Of a DNA stretch of 64,000 nt, positions 10,280 to 18,968 are shown in pieces; position 1 is the stretch's first letter, and each line of letters begins with the position of its first letter. A program made the translations under genes and the position numbers. The notes beneath the pieces are model-generated. The model was not told where the DNA came from. It saw nothing but the letters and a program-made list of their open reading frames with translations, and did no database searches. This DNA comes from Halodesulfovibrio sp. MK-HDV (GTDB lineage: Bacteria; Desulfobacterota; Desulfovibrionia; Desulfovibrionales; Desulfovibrionaceae). The stretch spans positions 1 through 64,000 of the forward strand of contig NZ_WYDS01000010.1 in assembly GCF_009914765.1 (NCBI RefSeq), in the 5' to 3' direction.

Positions 10280-10335
10280 GCCTCCGGCGGCCTAAGAACC
10301 TTTCTAAGTAGAAAGTTCTTAGGAATCTCCAAAGA
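10280..10335. repeat. REP-like intergenic palindromic element, copy 2
   Basis: GCCTCCGGCGG (10280-10290) is followed by a hairpin CCTAAGAACCTTTCT/AGAAAGTTCTTAGG (10291-10323, one bulged C) and then AATCTCC. The 11-mer is the reverse complement of the one in copy 1, and both copies share a similar ATCTCC...GACT tail. It lies in the gap 10241-10639, which otherwise holds the leuS terminator and no gene. Confidence 0.5.
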
Positions 10336-10410
10336 CTTTTTACTGCGAGCTCAGCACGTTGCTTATAATGCCTCGCGGCTTACGCTCCATGACCTTTCGT
10401 AATACACAAA

Positions 10411-10446
10411 AAGGCTGTCCTATTTATTTAGGACAGCCTTTTTTTA
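10411..10446 (+). terminator. Rho-independent terminator downstream of leuS
   Basis: Perfect 12-bp stem AAGGCTGTCCTA/TAGGACAGCCTT, 6-nt loop, then a run of T. Confidence 0.9.
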
Positions 10447-10639
10447 TTGGTAGAGTCTGCAAAGGTAGGCAGCGAAACATGCTATTGAGTCCCCAGAAAA
10501 TCTTTTCAAGCTTGCAGTACTCACAAAAATCTTACAAAAAAATAACTTCACTTTCTGAAAGCAATGCGCGAGAAATTAGGTATAGAACGCGCAACTTCAT
10601 CTCCGTGCATTGGCACACGGACTTTTTTTCTGGATTCAA

Positions 10640-12190
10640 ATGCATTCAAAAATCAAAATTATTCTCATCATTCTTTGCGGTGTAATTTCCATCGCCCTTG
10701 GTTCTTTGTTGCTTTCCGGCATCCGTGCTATCGCTGACATTTTTGCATACATCGACCCAGCATATGTGCCATTTGTATTCTGGTCACTAACCGTACTTGG
10801 GCTGGGATTACTTGGCTACGCAGGTCTGTCTTTATTTGTCTTTCCCAAACCACTTATTATTCCACAAGACCCGACGGAAGATCAAATTCAAGAATATCGC
10901 CGTGCGTATGTTGAACGCTTACAGCGCAACCCGTTTCTTAAAACACAGTTAGCCCCATGTAAAACAGAGCAGGAAATTAAAGACGGTATTGCGGCACTTG
11001 AAACTGAGGCAAACCGCTTAATTGAAGAAACGTCTAAACGAGTCTTTATCGGCACTGCAACAGCACAAAACGGCAAGCTTGACACACTTATTGTGTTCGC
11101 GCTCATCACACATCTAATCTATAAAATTACAAAGTTATATGCGCAGCGTCCGCATATGAGCGACCTTGTAACACTTTATAAAAATGTTGCCGCTACCGCC
11201 TTCTTTGCTGGTGCAATAGAAGATATTGTTGTGGAAGAATATACACAGCAAATAGTTGGACCACTTGTCGCGACATCAGTGATGGGAAGTGTTCCGGGAG
11301 CACAGGCCGTCGCTTCCGTTGTAACTGCATCAATTCTTGATGGCTCCATGAACTCACTGTTGACCATACGTTGCGGTATTATCGCCCGTGATTTTATGAG
11401 CATTTACACAGACGACGATGTACTGAGCAAAAAAGAAATACGTAAATCGGCCACGCGGGAAGCCGCAGCAATGTTTATGCGCACTTCTGGCGACACAATC
11501 TCCACTGTTGCACAGTTACTTATTTCCGGCGCGTCCAAAACTGTAAAACGAAGTATGGCAAAAGCATGGGATGCTGTCCGTAACATCGGCTCTTCTTCTA
11601 AATCATCTGCTGATGAAAACACAGAAGAATGCCGCGACACATCTGAACCAACTAAAGAAAAAAAACTGATCCTTCGTTCAGCTCGTGAATGTGTTTCAAA
11701 CACGACTGATAAGATTGTGTCTGGAGCATCTTCCACAGGAAAAACGATTACGCAGGCATCAAAGAGTGCTGCATGTGGTGTGGCAACAGGCGTTACAACT
11801 GTAACATCCACTGCCGCACGAGGTGTTACCGCCGCTGCAAGTACAGCAACCAAAGGGGTTTCTACTGCCGCAGGTTGTGCAGGCAAAGGCATATCTGCCA
11901 CAGCAAATACCGTAACCGGTGGAATCTCAATAGTAGCGTCAGCTGCGACTTCTGCTGCTAGCTCCGCAACAAGCGGAATCAGCTCTGCGGCATCATCGAC
12001 AGCAAACGGGCTACAATCTGTTGGTAAAAAAACAGTCAGTGCTGTTACAAATGCTGACGCAACCGTGAAACGCGGTGTAAAAAAATCCGGTGCCAAAATT
12101 TCTTCTGCTGCCGGAAAGACGAAAAAGGTGCTCACCAGCCCCTTCGCAAAGAAAAAGCGAAAAAAAAATAACTCATCATCTTCTGAATAA
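10640..12190 (+). CDS. DUF697/YcjF-like membrane protein with hendecad-repeat tail
   Basis: Unknown function; 516 residues from ATG 10640. The N-terminus has two hydrophobic spans (about residues 5-30 and 40-65). A region at about 150-265 resembles DUF697: a vy-x-nv helix, then PGAQAVASV, then a G-S-x-N-S-L-L-T-I-R-x-G stretch. The C-terminal third is low-complexity Ala/Ser/Thr/Gly. From residue 384 it runs in 11-residue units starting G(V/I)(S/T), for example GVTAAASTATK and GVSTAAGCAGK, and ends in a Lys-rich tail. Such hendecads suggest a long amphipathic helix. A TTG at 10610 is a less likely start. Confidence 0.7.
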   Translation: MHSKIKIILIILCGVISIALGSLLLSGIRAIADIFAYIDPAYVPFVFWSLTVLGLGLLGYAGLSLFVFPKPLIIPQDPTEDQIQEYRRAYVERLQRNPFLKTQLAPCKTEQEIKDGIAALETEANRLIEETSKRVFIGTATAQNGKLDTLIVFALITHLIYKITKLYAQRPHMSDLVTLYKNVAATAFFAGAIEDIVVEEYTQQIVGPLVATSVMGSVPGAQAVASVVTASILDGSMNSLLTIRCGIIARDFMSIYTDDDVLSKKEIRKSATREAAAMFMRTSGDTISTVAQLLISGASKTVKRSMAKAWDAVRNIGSSSKSSADENTEECRDTSEPTKEKKLILRSARECVSNTTDKIVSGASSTGKTITQASKSAACGVATGVTTVTSTAARGVTAAASTATKGVSTAAGCAGKGISATANTVTGGISIVASAATSAASSATSGISSAASSTANGLQSVGKKTVSAVTNADATVKRGVKKSGAKISSAAGKTKKVLTSPFAKKKRKKNNSSSSE

Positions 12191-12230
12191 ACAAAACGCT
12201 CCCAGAGATACTTCTCTTGGAGCGTTTTGT
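12191..12230. terminator. Bidirectional terminator
   Basis: 18-bp stem (one mismatch) starting ACAAAACGCTCC with a TACT loop, rich in A on one side and T on the other. It ends the DUF697-like gene and can serve the convergent yaiI gene. Confidence 0.8.
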
Positions 12231-12319
12231 ATTTTCTTAAAATGAACTTCAAAAGCTGTCAGGGAAACAAGGTCCGACTCATTGCAAGGTCGTTTTTATT
12301 GTTATCCCAACATCAAAAG

Positions 12320-12778
12320 CTACTCTTCTTCTTTCAATCTTCGAGTCACAAACTTATCCAACTGGTTGGTAAAATCCTGCTTATCACGGGCACCCAGTGG
12401 TGCTGGACCGCCGGAAACCATGCCGCCGCTTCTAAGTTCTTCCATAAGATGACGCATACGAAGCAAACCTTTAATGTTCTCTTCCGTATACAGCTGGCCT
12501 CGTGGGTTCAGGGCGGTTGCACCCTTTTCAACAATTTTATCAGCAAGGGGGATATCGGCGGTAATGACTAGGTCACCTGAATTTGCAAGCTCCACAATTT
12601 CATTATCCGCCACATCAAACCCCGCACCCACGCGGATAAAATCAAGATACGGTGAAGAGGGAACTGACAAATGGCTATTTGCAACAAGCGTGGTCTTAAC
12701 CTTACGTCGCACAGCAACCGTAAAAAGAACTTCTTTTATCACCTTGGGGCACGCATCTGCATCTACCCATATTTGCAT
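12320..12778 (-). CDS. YaiI/YqxD family protein (DUF188)
   Basis: A 152-residue protein with the family start MQIWVDADACPKV and the motifs VANSHLSVP, VGAGFDVADNEIV and LVITADIPLA; the conserved acidic residues suggest a PIN-like nuclease fold. Biochemical function is not established. I start at ATG 12778, which has GGAG 5 nt upstream; a start ten codons earlier is rejected. It is convergent with the DUF697-like gene. Confidence 0.88.
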   Translation of the reverse strand: MQIWVDADACPKVIKEVLFTVAVRRKVKTTLVANSHLSVPSSPYLDFIRVGAGFDVADNEIVELANSGDLVITADIPLADKIVEKGATALNPRGQLYTEENIKGLLRMRHLMEELRSGGMVSGGPAPLGARDKQDFTNQLDKFVTRRLKEEE

Positions 12779-12993
12779 ATCTACTCCGGAATTATTCTTA
12801 AAACACAATTACGTGCATACATTTATATAAATAACTTTTGAGGCATCTATTTACCCGTTAAGCGTATACGAAGCTAGACGTAATCACACTTCATCTGCTA
12901 TCAATTATCGCGTTGGTATCACATTGCTTATACATGTCCGAGCCAACAAGCTTTTTCTTTTTTTGACACAAACAACAACACAGGAACCTTGGT

Positions 12994-13509
12994 ATGACGT
13001 TTCCTACATTATCTTCTGCATCCCGCATCTTTGCCGTTCTTTGCTTACTTGCATCTCTTTCCCTTACGGGTTGCGGATACTCCCTAACAAACAACCAGCC
13101 AAGCCTTTTTGGCTCTGGCTCTTCAACCATGCGTATCAGAGAAGTTAAAAACTCTACAATTTACCCATGGATCAATCAGGTTGTTCGTTCCTGCATGTAT
13201 GACGAAATTACCGATAGAAATATCGCTGTGATGACCGCTTCAGAGTCCTCTGATTACAGCATGGTTATTGATATCGAAAGATTCACTATCAATAGCCGAG
13301 TTCTTGGTACTAAAGAAGAAACTCTTGAATACACAATCACTCTGACATTCAGTGCTACTGTGTATGACTCTAAAAACGAAGAAATCTGGACATCGAACAG
13401 TACATCACTTTCCCGTTCATACCCGACATCTGATGCCCGTTTTGCTGGCACACAAATTACAAATTTAGTTGTTCAGGCTATGGTCGATAAAATGCGTAAT
13501 ACATTCTAG
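12994..13509 (+). CDS. lptE: LptE-family outer-membrane LPS-assembly lipoprotein
   Basis: Probably the plug lipoprotein of the LptD LPS translocon in the outer membrane. The 171-residue protein has a signal peptide with lipobox LSLTGC and predicted lipidated C27 followed by GYS, as in LptE/RlpB. The rest is a beta-rich domain whose central part reads as a beta sandwich. AGGA lies 8 nt before ATG 12994. It precedes holA, the usual leuS-lptE-holA neighbourhood. Sequence divergence in the family keeps the call below certain. Confidence 0.8.
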   Translation: MTFPTLSSASRIFAVLCLLASLSLTGCGYSLTNNQPSLFGSGSSTMRIREVKNSTIYPWINQVVRSCMYDEITDRNIAVMTASESSDYSMVIDIERFTINSRVLGTKEETLEYTITLTFSATVYDSKNEEIWTSNSTSLSRSYPTSDARFAGTQITNLVVQAMVDKMRNTF

Positions 13510-13556
13510 CAGTACGGTACATACCGTAGACCAACGCGATACCATTGTATATAAAG

Positions 13557-13585
13557 AGGCTCGGAGTTATTACTTCGAGCCTTTT
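13557..13585 (+). terminator. Terminator of lptE
   Basis: 11-bp stem AGGCTCGGAGT/ACTTCGAGCCT (one G-U) with a TATT loop and a short T run. It separates lptE from holA. Confidence 0.75.
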
Positions 13586-13689
13586 ATGTTGGCAACACTA
13601 CGCCACCTCATAAATATCATTTTTATCCAAAGCAAAGCTTACTACTAGTGCTTGCTGTCCCTTTTGAACAAGAGAAAACAGGACTAACC

Positions 13690-14661
13690 ATGCCAAGACC
13701 CGGATTTTCCATTTGCGTCTGCCCAGATATTCAGCTGACGAAGAACTACATTGACACTCTGTTGCAAGACAACCCTGCTCCTGAAGGAGCATGGGCAAAA
13801 CACGTCTACTGGAGTGACGAAGGATTACCGCCTGTTTTCTGGGAAAATCTCACATTGCAAGGGTTGTTCGCATCGCCCAAGGTACTTATAATTCGCAACG
13901 CACAGAACCTTCCTATTGATGCGTGGCGCAAGTTAAGTACAGCCTTAGGACAATTTAATCCTCTGGCATGGGTCATCATTTGTCTGGAAGCACCATACGA
14001 CAGAGGTAAGCCAAAAATTCCTGCCGCTGTTAAAAAACTTCCATGCTGGCAACTTGCAGAAACGAAAGCATGGGTGTGGCAGTCTGCCGGACTTACAGAG
14101 CGCGCCATGCGCGGCTTTATTGAGCAATGGGCAGCGAAAAATGAAATATTCATTGATACAAAAATCGTGAATGCCCTTTCGCATGTGTTACCGCAGGATG
14201 CTTCCGCGGCAAAGAACGAGCTGGATAAGCTTGCATTGGCTGCCGGAGATTCCCGCACTATCACGGACGAGCATATTAAAGATATTTCGCATGATGCTGA
14301 TATGGACATATTCGCGTTCATTAACGCATTGCAATCCGGTAGCGCTCCTGAAAAAGTATGGAAAAAAGTTATCTCCAGCCAAGCTGCCGGTGATGCTATG
14401 ATCTTTTCATTCCTTGCAATGCTCCTGCGTGAAGCACGTATACTATGGCAGCTGTATGCAGGAGAAAACGTACGGTTACCATCCAATATTGCGCAACAAA
14501 AAAAGCGTCTCGCCACCAATCTTGGTCCTGTACGTCTTTCAAAGATATGGGACTTAGCTCTTGAAGCCGAAATGGGAATCAAAACTGGAGAGCGCAAACC
14601 AGAGCAGGCAATGGAAATATTAGTTGCCGGTCTTCTTGCACTTTTCACTTCCCAAAAATAG
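13690..14661 (+). CDS. holA: DNA polymerase III subunit delta
   Basis: Clamp-loader delta subunit, which opens the beta clamp. The 323-residue protein has the HolA architecture: an N-terminal RecA-like domain with PKVLIIRNAQNLP, a lid domain, and a helical collar with FSFLAMLLREARILWQLY near the C-terminus; as usual for delta there is no Walker A. ATG 13690 is preferred because AGGA lies 6 nt upstream; an earlier in-frame TTG-type start would add 14 residues. Confidence 0.88.
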   Translation: MPRPGFSICVCPDIQLTKNYIDTLLQDNPAPEGAWAKHVYWSDEGLPPVFWENLTLQGLFASPKVLIIRNAQNLPIDAWRKLSTALGQFNPLAWVIICLEAPYDRGKPKIPAAVKKLPCWQLAETKAWVWQSAGLTERAMRGFIEQWAAKNEIFIDTKIVNALSHVLPQDASAAKNELDKLALAAGDSRTITDEHIKDISHDADMDIFAFINALQSGSAPEKVWKKVISSQAAGDAMIFSFLAMLLREARILWQLYAGENVRLPSNIAQQKKRLATNLGPVRLSKIWDLALEAEMGIKTGERKPEQAMEILVAGLLALFTSQK

Positions 14662-14779
14662 CTTTTTTGCATTTTTTCTTCGTTTCTCATCTATTTTTTT
14701 CGTCTCGATGCCCTTTTTTTGTTGAAATATAATTAAAATTCACCTGTTACCGCTTGCCACAGCGAAATTCCTGTTTATT

Positions 14780-15457
14780 ATGACAGAAAAAGCTCACTAT
14801 CATGGACACAGAAAGCGTCTGCGCGAAAAATTAAACAAAGACGAGCAGGCGCTGGCGGATTACGAAATTCTTGAACTTGTACTTGGTACGGTAATTTTAC
14901 GTTCTGATACAAAGCCACTTGCAAAAGAATTATTGAACCGCTTTGGCACCCTACGAGGCGTACTTGATGCGCAGGACGAAGACCTGCGTCAACTTAAAGG
15001 CTTCGGTGACTCTCTTGTAAGCCATTGGAAACTGTTGCGGGAACTTTTCTCCCGATACATGGAATCTGGTATTTCAGAAAAAAAACAGCTTTCCAGCCCT
15101 GCCGAAGTGGCAGAAATGGCGCGCATTAGATTAGGCCGAAAAGAAAAAGAAGAGTTCTGGGCTGCTTTTTTAGACAACCAGAACAGACTTATCTCGTGGG
15201 AACGAATTTCAACCGGGACAGTTAATACCACCATGATCTACCCAAGGGAGCTCATGGAGCAGGCATTGCAGCGCAAAGCCAGTTCATTGGTAATTGTCCA
15301 CAACCATCCGGGCGGGAACCTAACACCTTCTTCTCCGGATATAGAAATAACACGGCATATTGTTCAGGCTGGACGCATATTAGGAATCAGACTGCTCGAC
15401 CATCTCATTATTACTGCGGACACGTACTACAGCCTAAAAGACGAGGGACACATGTAA
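14780..15457 (+). CDS. radC: RadC family (JAB/MPN) protein
   Basis: A 225-residue RadC/YicR-type protein. It has an N-terminal helix-hairpin-helix-like region (LRQLKGFGDSLVSHW) and a C-terminal JAMM metal site H174-N-H176, S184, D187 in HNHPGGNLTPSSPD. The family was linked to DNA repair but its activity is unresolved. The first 20 residues (HYHGHRKRLREKL) match the usual RadC start. acyP follows after 22 nt. Confidence 0.92.
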   Translation: MTEKAHYHGHRKRLREKLNKDEQALADYEILELVLGTVILRSDTKPLAKELLNRFGTLRGVLDAQDEDLRQLKGFGDSLVSHWKLLRELFSRYMESGISEKKQLSSPAEVAEMARIRLGRKEKEEFWAAFLDNQNRLISWERISTGTVNTTMIYPRELMEQALQRKASSLVIVHNHPGGNLTPSSPDIEITRHIVQAGRILGIRLLDHLIITADTYYSLKDEGHM

Positions 15458-15479
15458 AACCTTCCAAAGGAGGCGTATC

Positions 15480-15749
15480 ATGGCCAGACAGCGCTATATA
15501 GTAACGGGGAAAGTGCAAGGGGTAGGTTTCCGATATTGGACACACCACACAGCTTTTTCGTTAGGCCTGCATGGCTGGGTACGTAATCTTCCTGACGGGA
15601 GTATTGAGTTGGTTGCAGACGGTGACATTTCCACCCTGCAACAGTTTGAAGAAGAACTTTGGCAAGGGCCCATAAAGGGTCAGGTTGCCACGGTTACACC
15701 GTGTGATACAAATTTACGGGAACCACTCTCAGGGTTTTCCATGCATTAA
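15480..15749 (+). CDS. acyP: Acylphosphatase
   Basis: Small (89 residues) hydrolase of carboxyl-phosphate bonds. The catalytic Arg (R18 in GKVQGVGFRYW) and Asn (N36 in WVRNLPDGS) are present. A near-perfect AAAGGAGG precedes ATG 15480. It lies between radC and lon. Confidence 0.95.
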   Translation: MARQRYIVTGKVQGVGFRYWTHHTAFSLGLHGWVRNLPDGSIELVADGDISTLQQFEEELWQGPIKGQVATVTPCDTNLREPLSGFSMH

Positions 15750-15819
15750 TTGGATTTTACTGCCAGGGCTATGGCAGAAGAAAATATAACACCGTTTCTG
15801 CCCAGCTTGGAGGGCACCG

Positions 15820-18225
15820 ATGACCGAAGATATGATGAACAGCACACCGATCATAACTGAAGAAGAAGTTCTTTCCGGAGCGTTAGAGCACGACATGGAT
15901 GGCACCTTACCGGAATTTCCAGCGGAACTTCCAGTACTGCCGGTTCGAGATATTGTCGTCTTCAACTATATGATACTTCCGCTCTTTGTCGGGCGTGAAA
16001 AATCTATTCAGGCTGTAGACGCTGCCCTTAACGGTAGCCGTTACATGATGATTACAACACAGAAGGACGAGGCCACAGAAGATCCTTCTCCTGAAGATCT
16101 GCACACTACAGGCACAGTTGTAATGATCATGCGTATGCTTAAAATGCCTGACGGGCGCCTTAAGGTTCTCGTGCAGGGTGTAAGCCGCGCAAAAATTGAA
16201 CGTTTCACCAGCACAGATCCGTACCTTGTGGCTGAAGTAAACGGTCTGGAAGAAATCGAAATTGAAGAGATTTCCGTTGAAACAGAAGCAATGATGCGTG
16301 CTGTCCGTGAACAGAGTGAAGAAATTCTCTCTCTGCGCGGTGTGGCAACATCTGAAATTATGTCTGTTCTCAACACAGTACATGATCCGGGCCGTCTTGC
16401 AGATTTGATTGCAGCAAATCTGCGTTTGAAAGTACCGGACGCACAAGTAATTCTCGAATGCAACGATCCTATTGAACGCCTTGACCGCGTAAATCAGCAG
16501 CTCCAGAAAGAATCTGAAGTGGCTAATGTACAGGCACGCATTCAGTCCATGGCTCGTGAAGGTATGGATAAAGCACAGCGCGACTATTACCTGCGTGAAC
16601 AGCTTAAAGCTATCCGCACCGAACTCGGTGAAGGTGAAAGCGCTGAAGAAGAAGCTGAAGAGCTTGCAGAAGCACTGAACAAAGCAGGTCTTCCTAAAGA
16701 CGTTCGTAAAGAAGCAACTAAGCAGTTACGCCGTCTAACCGCTATGCATCCAGAATCTTCTGAAGCAAGTGTTGTGCGCAGCTACCTTGAGTGGCTTTCT
16801 GAACTGCCTTGGAAAAAAATGTCTCGTGATCGCCTTGATATCCTCAAAGCGCAGGAAATTCTCGACGAAGATCACTATGGACTGGAAAAAGTTAAAGACC
16901 GTATTCTTGAATACCTTTCCGTCCGTAAACTCAATCCAAAATCCAAAGGACCTATCCTTTGTTTCGCGGGCCCTCCGGGTGTTGGTAAAACGTCTCTCGG
17001 ACGTTCCATTGCCCGTTCTCTTGGCCGCAAATTCCAGCGCATCTCCCTTGGCGGTATGCGTGACGAAGCAGAAATCCGAGGCCATCGCCGCACCTACGTT
17101 GGCGCTATGCCGGGTCGTATCATTCAGACTATGAAACTTATGGGTACACGTAACCCTGTTATCATGCTGGATGAAATTGACAAGCTCGGCTCCGACTTCA
17201 GAGGCGACCCTTCTTCTGCTTTGCTCGAAGTGCTTGATCCGGAACAGAACAACAATTTCTCAGATCACTACTTAAACGTACCTTTTGATCTGTCCAAAGT
17301 TATGTTCATCTGCACCGCAAACCAGTTGGATACAATCCCTGGCCCATTGCGTGACCGCATGGAAATTATCCAGATTCCTGGATACACCATGCAGGAAAAA
17401 ACTCGTATTGCACGTCGTTACCTGCTGCCTCGTCAGGCAGAAGAAAACGGCTTGGGTAAAGATGAAGTTTCTATTCCAGACAACGTGCTGTCCAAAATTG
17501 TTCAGGAATACACACGCGAAGCCGGTCTGCGTAACCTTGAACGCGAAATTGGCTCTGTATGCCGCAAGCTTGCACGTCAAAAAGCAGAAGGCACCGCTGG
17601 TCCTTACAAAGTAACAGCAAAAACTCTTCAGAAACTTCTCGGTATCCCACGCTTCATTGATGAAGAAAAAGATGCTGTGATGATTCCGGGTGTTGCGCAA
17701 GGCCTTGCATGGACTCCATACGGCGGCGTAATTCTTAACATCGAAGTTACCCTTATGAAGGGTAAAGGCAAACTGACACTTACAGGTCAGCTTGGCGATG
17801 TTATGAAAGAATCTGCTCAGGCAGCTCTCAGCTACGCCCGTGCAAACGCAGCAGAACTGACTATTGATGCAGACTTCCTTGAGAAGCATGACATCCATAT
17901 TCACGTTCCTGCCGGTGCGACACCTAAAGATGGTCCATCTGCCGGTGTAACACTTCTTATTGCACTTATCTCTGCGCTTACAGGCAAGCCTGTGAATCAG
18001 AACCTGTGTATGACTGGTGAGATTACATTACGCGGACGCGTTCTGCCTGTTGGCGGCATCAAAGAAAAAATTCTTGCCGGTGTTGCTCGCGGATTGGAAC
18101 AAGTATGCATTCCTAAACAGAATGAAAAAGACCTTGAAGATGTTCCAGCTGATCTACTCAAAAAAATTGAAGTACACACAGCTTCACACATTCAGGATAT
18201 CATCCCGTTAGCTTTCACTAAATAA
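15820..18225 (+). CDS. lon: ATP-dependent protease Lon
   Basis: Cytoplasmic AAA+ serine protease for misfolded and regulatory proteins; 801 residues, full length. Order of parts: N-terminal substrate domain ([12 protein letters not shown]), coiled-coil, AAA+ module with GPPGVGKT at about 384-391 and a Walker B IMLDEIDK, then the protease domain with Ser707 in KDGPSAG and the Lys of GGIKEK about 43 residues on. TTGGAGGGCACCG precedes ATG 15820. No sigma-32-like promoter was obvious. Confidence 0.97.
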   Translation: MTEDMMNSTPIITEEEVLSGALEHDMDGTLPEFPAELPVLPVRDIVVFNYMILPLFVGREKSIQAVDAALNGSRYMMITTQKDEATEDPSPEDLHTTGTVVMIMRMLKMPDGRLKVLVQGVSRAKIERFTSTDPYLVAEVNGLEEIEIEEISVETEAMMRAVREQSEEILSLRGVATSEIMSVLNTVHDPGRLADLIAANLRLKVPDAQVILECNDPIERLDRVNQQLQKESEVANVQARIQSMAREGMDKAQRDYYLREQLKAIRTELGEGESAEEEAEELAEALNKAGLPKDVRKEATKQLRRLTAMHPESSEASVVRSYLEWLSELPWKKMSRDRLDILKAQEILDEDHYGLEKVKDRILEYLSVRKLNPKSKGPILCFAGPPGVGKTSLGRSIARSLGRKFQRISLGGMRDEAEIRGHRRTYVGAMPGRIIQTMKLMGTRNPVIMLDEIDKLGSDFRGDPSSALLEVLDPEQNNNFSDHYLNVPFDLSKVMFICTANQLDTIPGPLRDRMEIIQIPGYTMQEKTRIARRYLLPRQAEENGLGKDEVSIPDNVLSKIVQEYTREAGLRNLEREIGSVCRKLARQKAEGTAGPYKVTAKTLQKLLGIPRFIDEEKDAVMIPGVAQGLAWTPYGGVILNIEVTLMKGKGKLTLTGQLGDVMKESAQAALSYARANAAELTIDADFLEKHDIHIHVPAGATPKDGPSAGVTLLIALISALTGKPVNQNLCMTGEITLRGRVLPVGGIKEKILAGVARGLEQVCIPKQNEKDLEDVPADLLKKIEVHTASHIQDIIPLAFTK

Positions 18226-18322
18226 TGCAGTAACATTTGCATAAAGGTCAGTGCTACCTTGATATCTTGCTGGACTCTCTTTGCTACTTTTGTTAGCCAA
18301 AACGTCCACTGATCACATAATT

Positions 18323-18360
18323 AATAGAGGCGGTGAATAACAATTCACCGCCTCTATTTT
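18323..18360 (+). terminator. Terminator of lon
   Basis: Perfect 15-bp stem AATAGAGGCGGTGAA/TTCACCGCCTCTATT, 6-nt loop, then T. It lies only 4 nt before the Shine-Dalgarno of the next gene, which may therefore depend on read-through or on a promoter inside this stretch. Confidence 0.88.
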
Positions 18361-18377
18361 ATTAAAGGATATCCTTC

Positions 18378-18863
18378 ATGCAAACTGACGATGCAACACT
18401 TTCCAATCTCCACCCCCTCTTCACCCGCCTTTCAGGTCAGGTTATCTGGCTGCTTATGGAAGAGCACGATGCATCCTCGGAAGATGTTAATGCCTTTATG
18501 GATAACGTCATGGCATGGAAAACAGCTCACCTGCATACCATGCGACGTGTACTTGAAGACAACAGTTTGTATGTCCAGATTACAGTGGATCATATCGGCG
18601 ATATCCCGACAAATCAGGAAGCATGCATGACATGCGAAAATCTGAGCAATAAAATTATTCCTGCGTCACATCCTGACCTTATTTCCATGCTCCCGCCATA
18701 CTCACTTGGGTGCCGATGCCGTGGAAAAATAATTACAGAAGCAGAGCTTCCAAAAAAGCCTGAGTTTCTGACTCCTGAAGATTGTCCAAAACATTCCTTT
18801 ATGTGTGAAACGGGCTGGTTTCTTAACTACCCGTGGGCAGACTCACTCAGTAAAAAGAAGTAG
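18378..18863 (+). CDS. Unknown protein with CxxC...GCRC cysteine motif
   Basis: A 161-residue protein that I do not recognise with confidence. AAAGGAT lies 8 nt before ATG 18378. The first half is helical. The second half has ACMTCENL, then ASHPD, LPPYSLGCRCRGKI and a late C..H....C set, suggesting a structural metal site. The spacing CxxC ... HP ... P ... GCRC is reminiscent of phage Mu F-like/SPP1 gp7-like minor head proteins, but no phage genes are nearby. It lies between lon and recQ. Confidence 0.6.
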   Translation: MQTDDATLSNLHPLFTRLSGQVIWLLMEEHDASSEDVNAFMDNVMAWKTAHLHTMRRVLEDNSLYVQITVDHIGDIPTNQEACMTCENLSNKIIPASHPDLISMLPPYSLGCRCRGKIITEAELPKKPEFLTPEDCPKHSFMCETGWFLNYPWADSLSKKK

Positions 18864-18968
18864 TCTTCAATAGAGGTTGTACCCCGTTACAGAGGTACTA
18901 CGATCATTCCTCAAAAGCTTTGCTAACCATACGTTCCTGCGCTATCTTCCCGCACACAAGAGGGAACA

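Noticed and set aside
11404-12252. Open frame antisense to the repeat tail of the DUF697-like gene
   Set aside because: Low-complexity Val/Ala/Pro mirror of the repeat on the sense strand, with no ribosome site.
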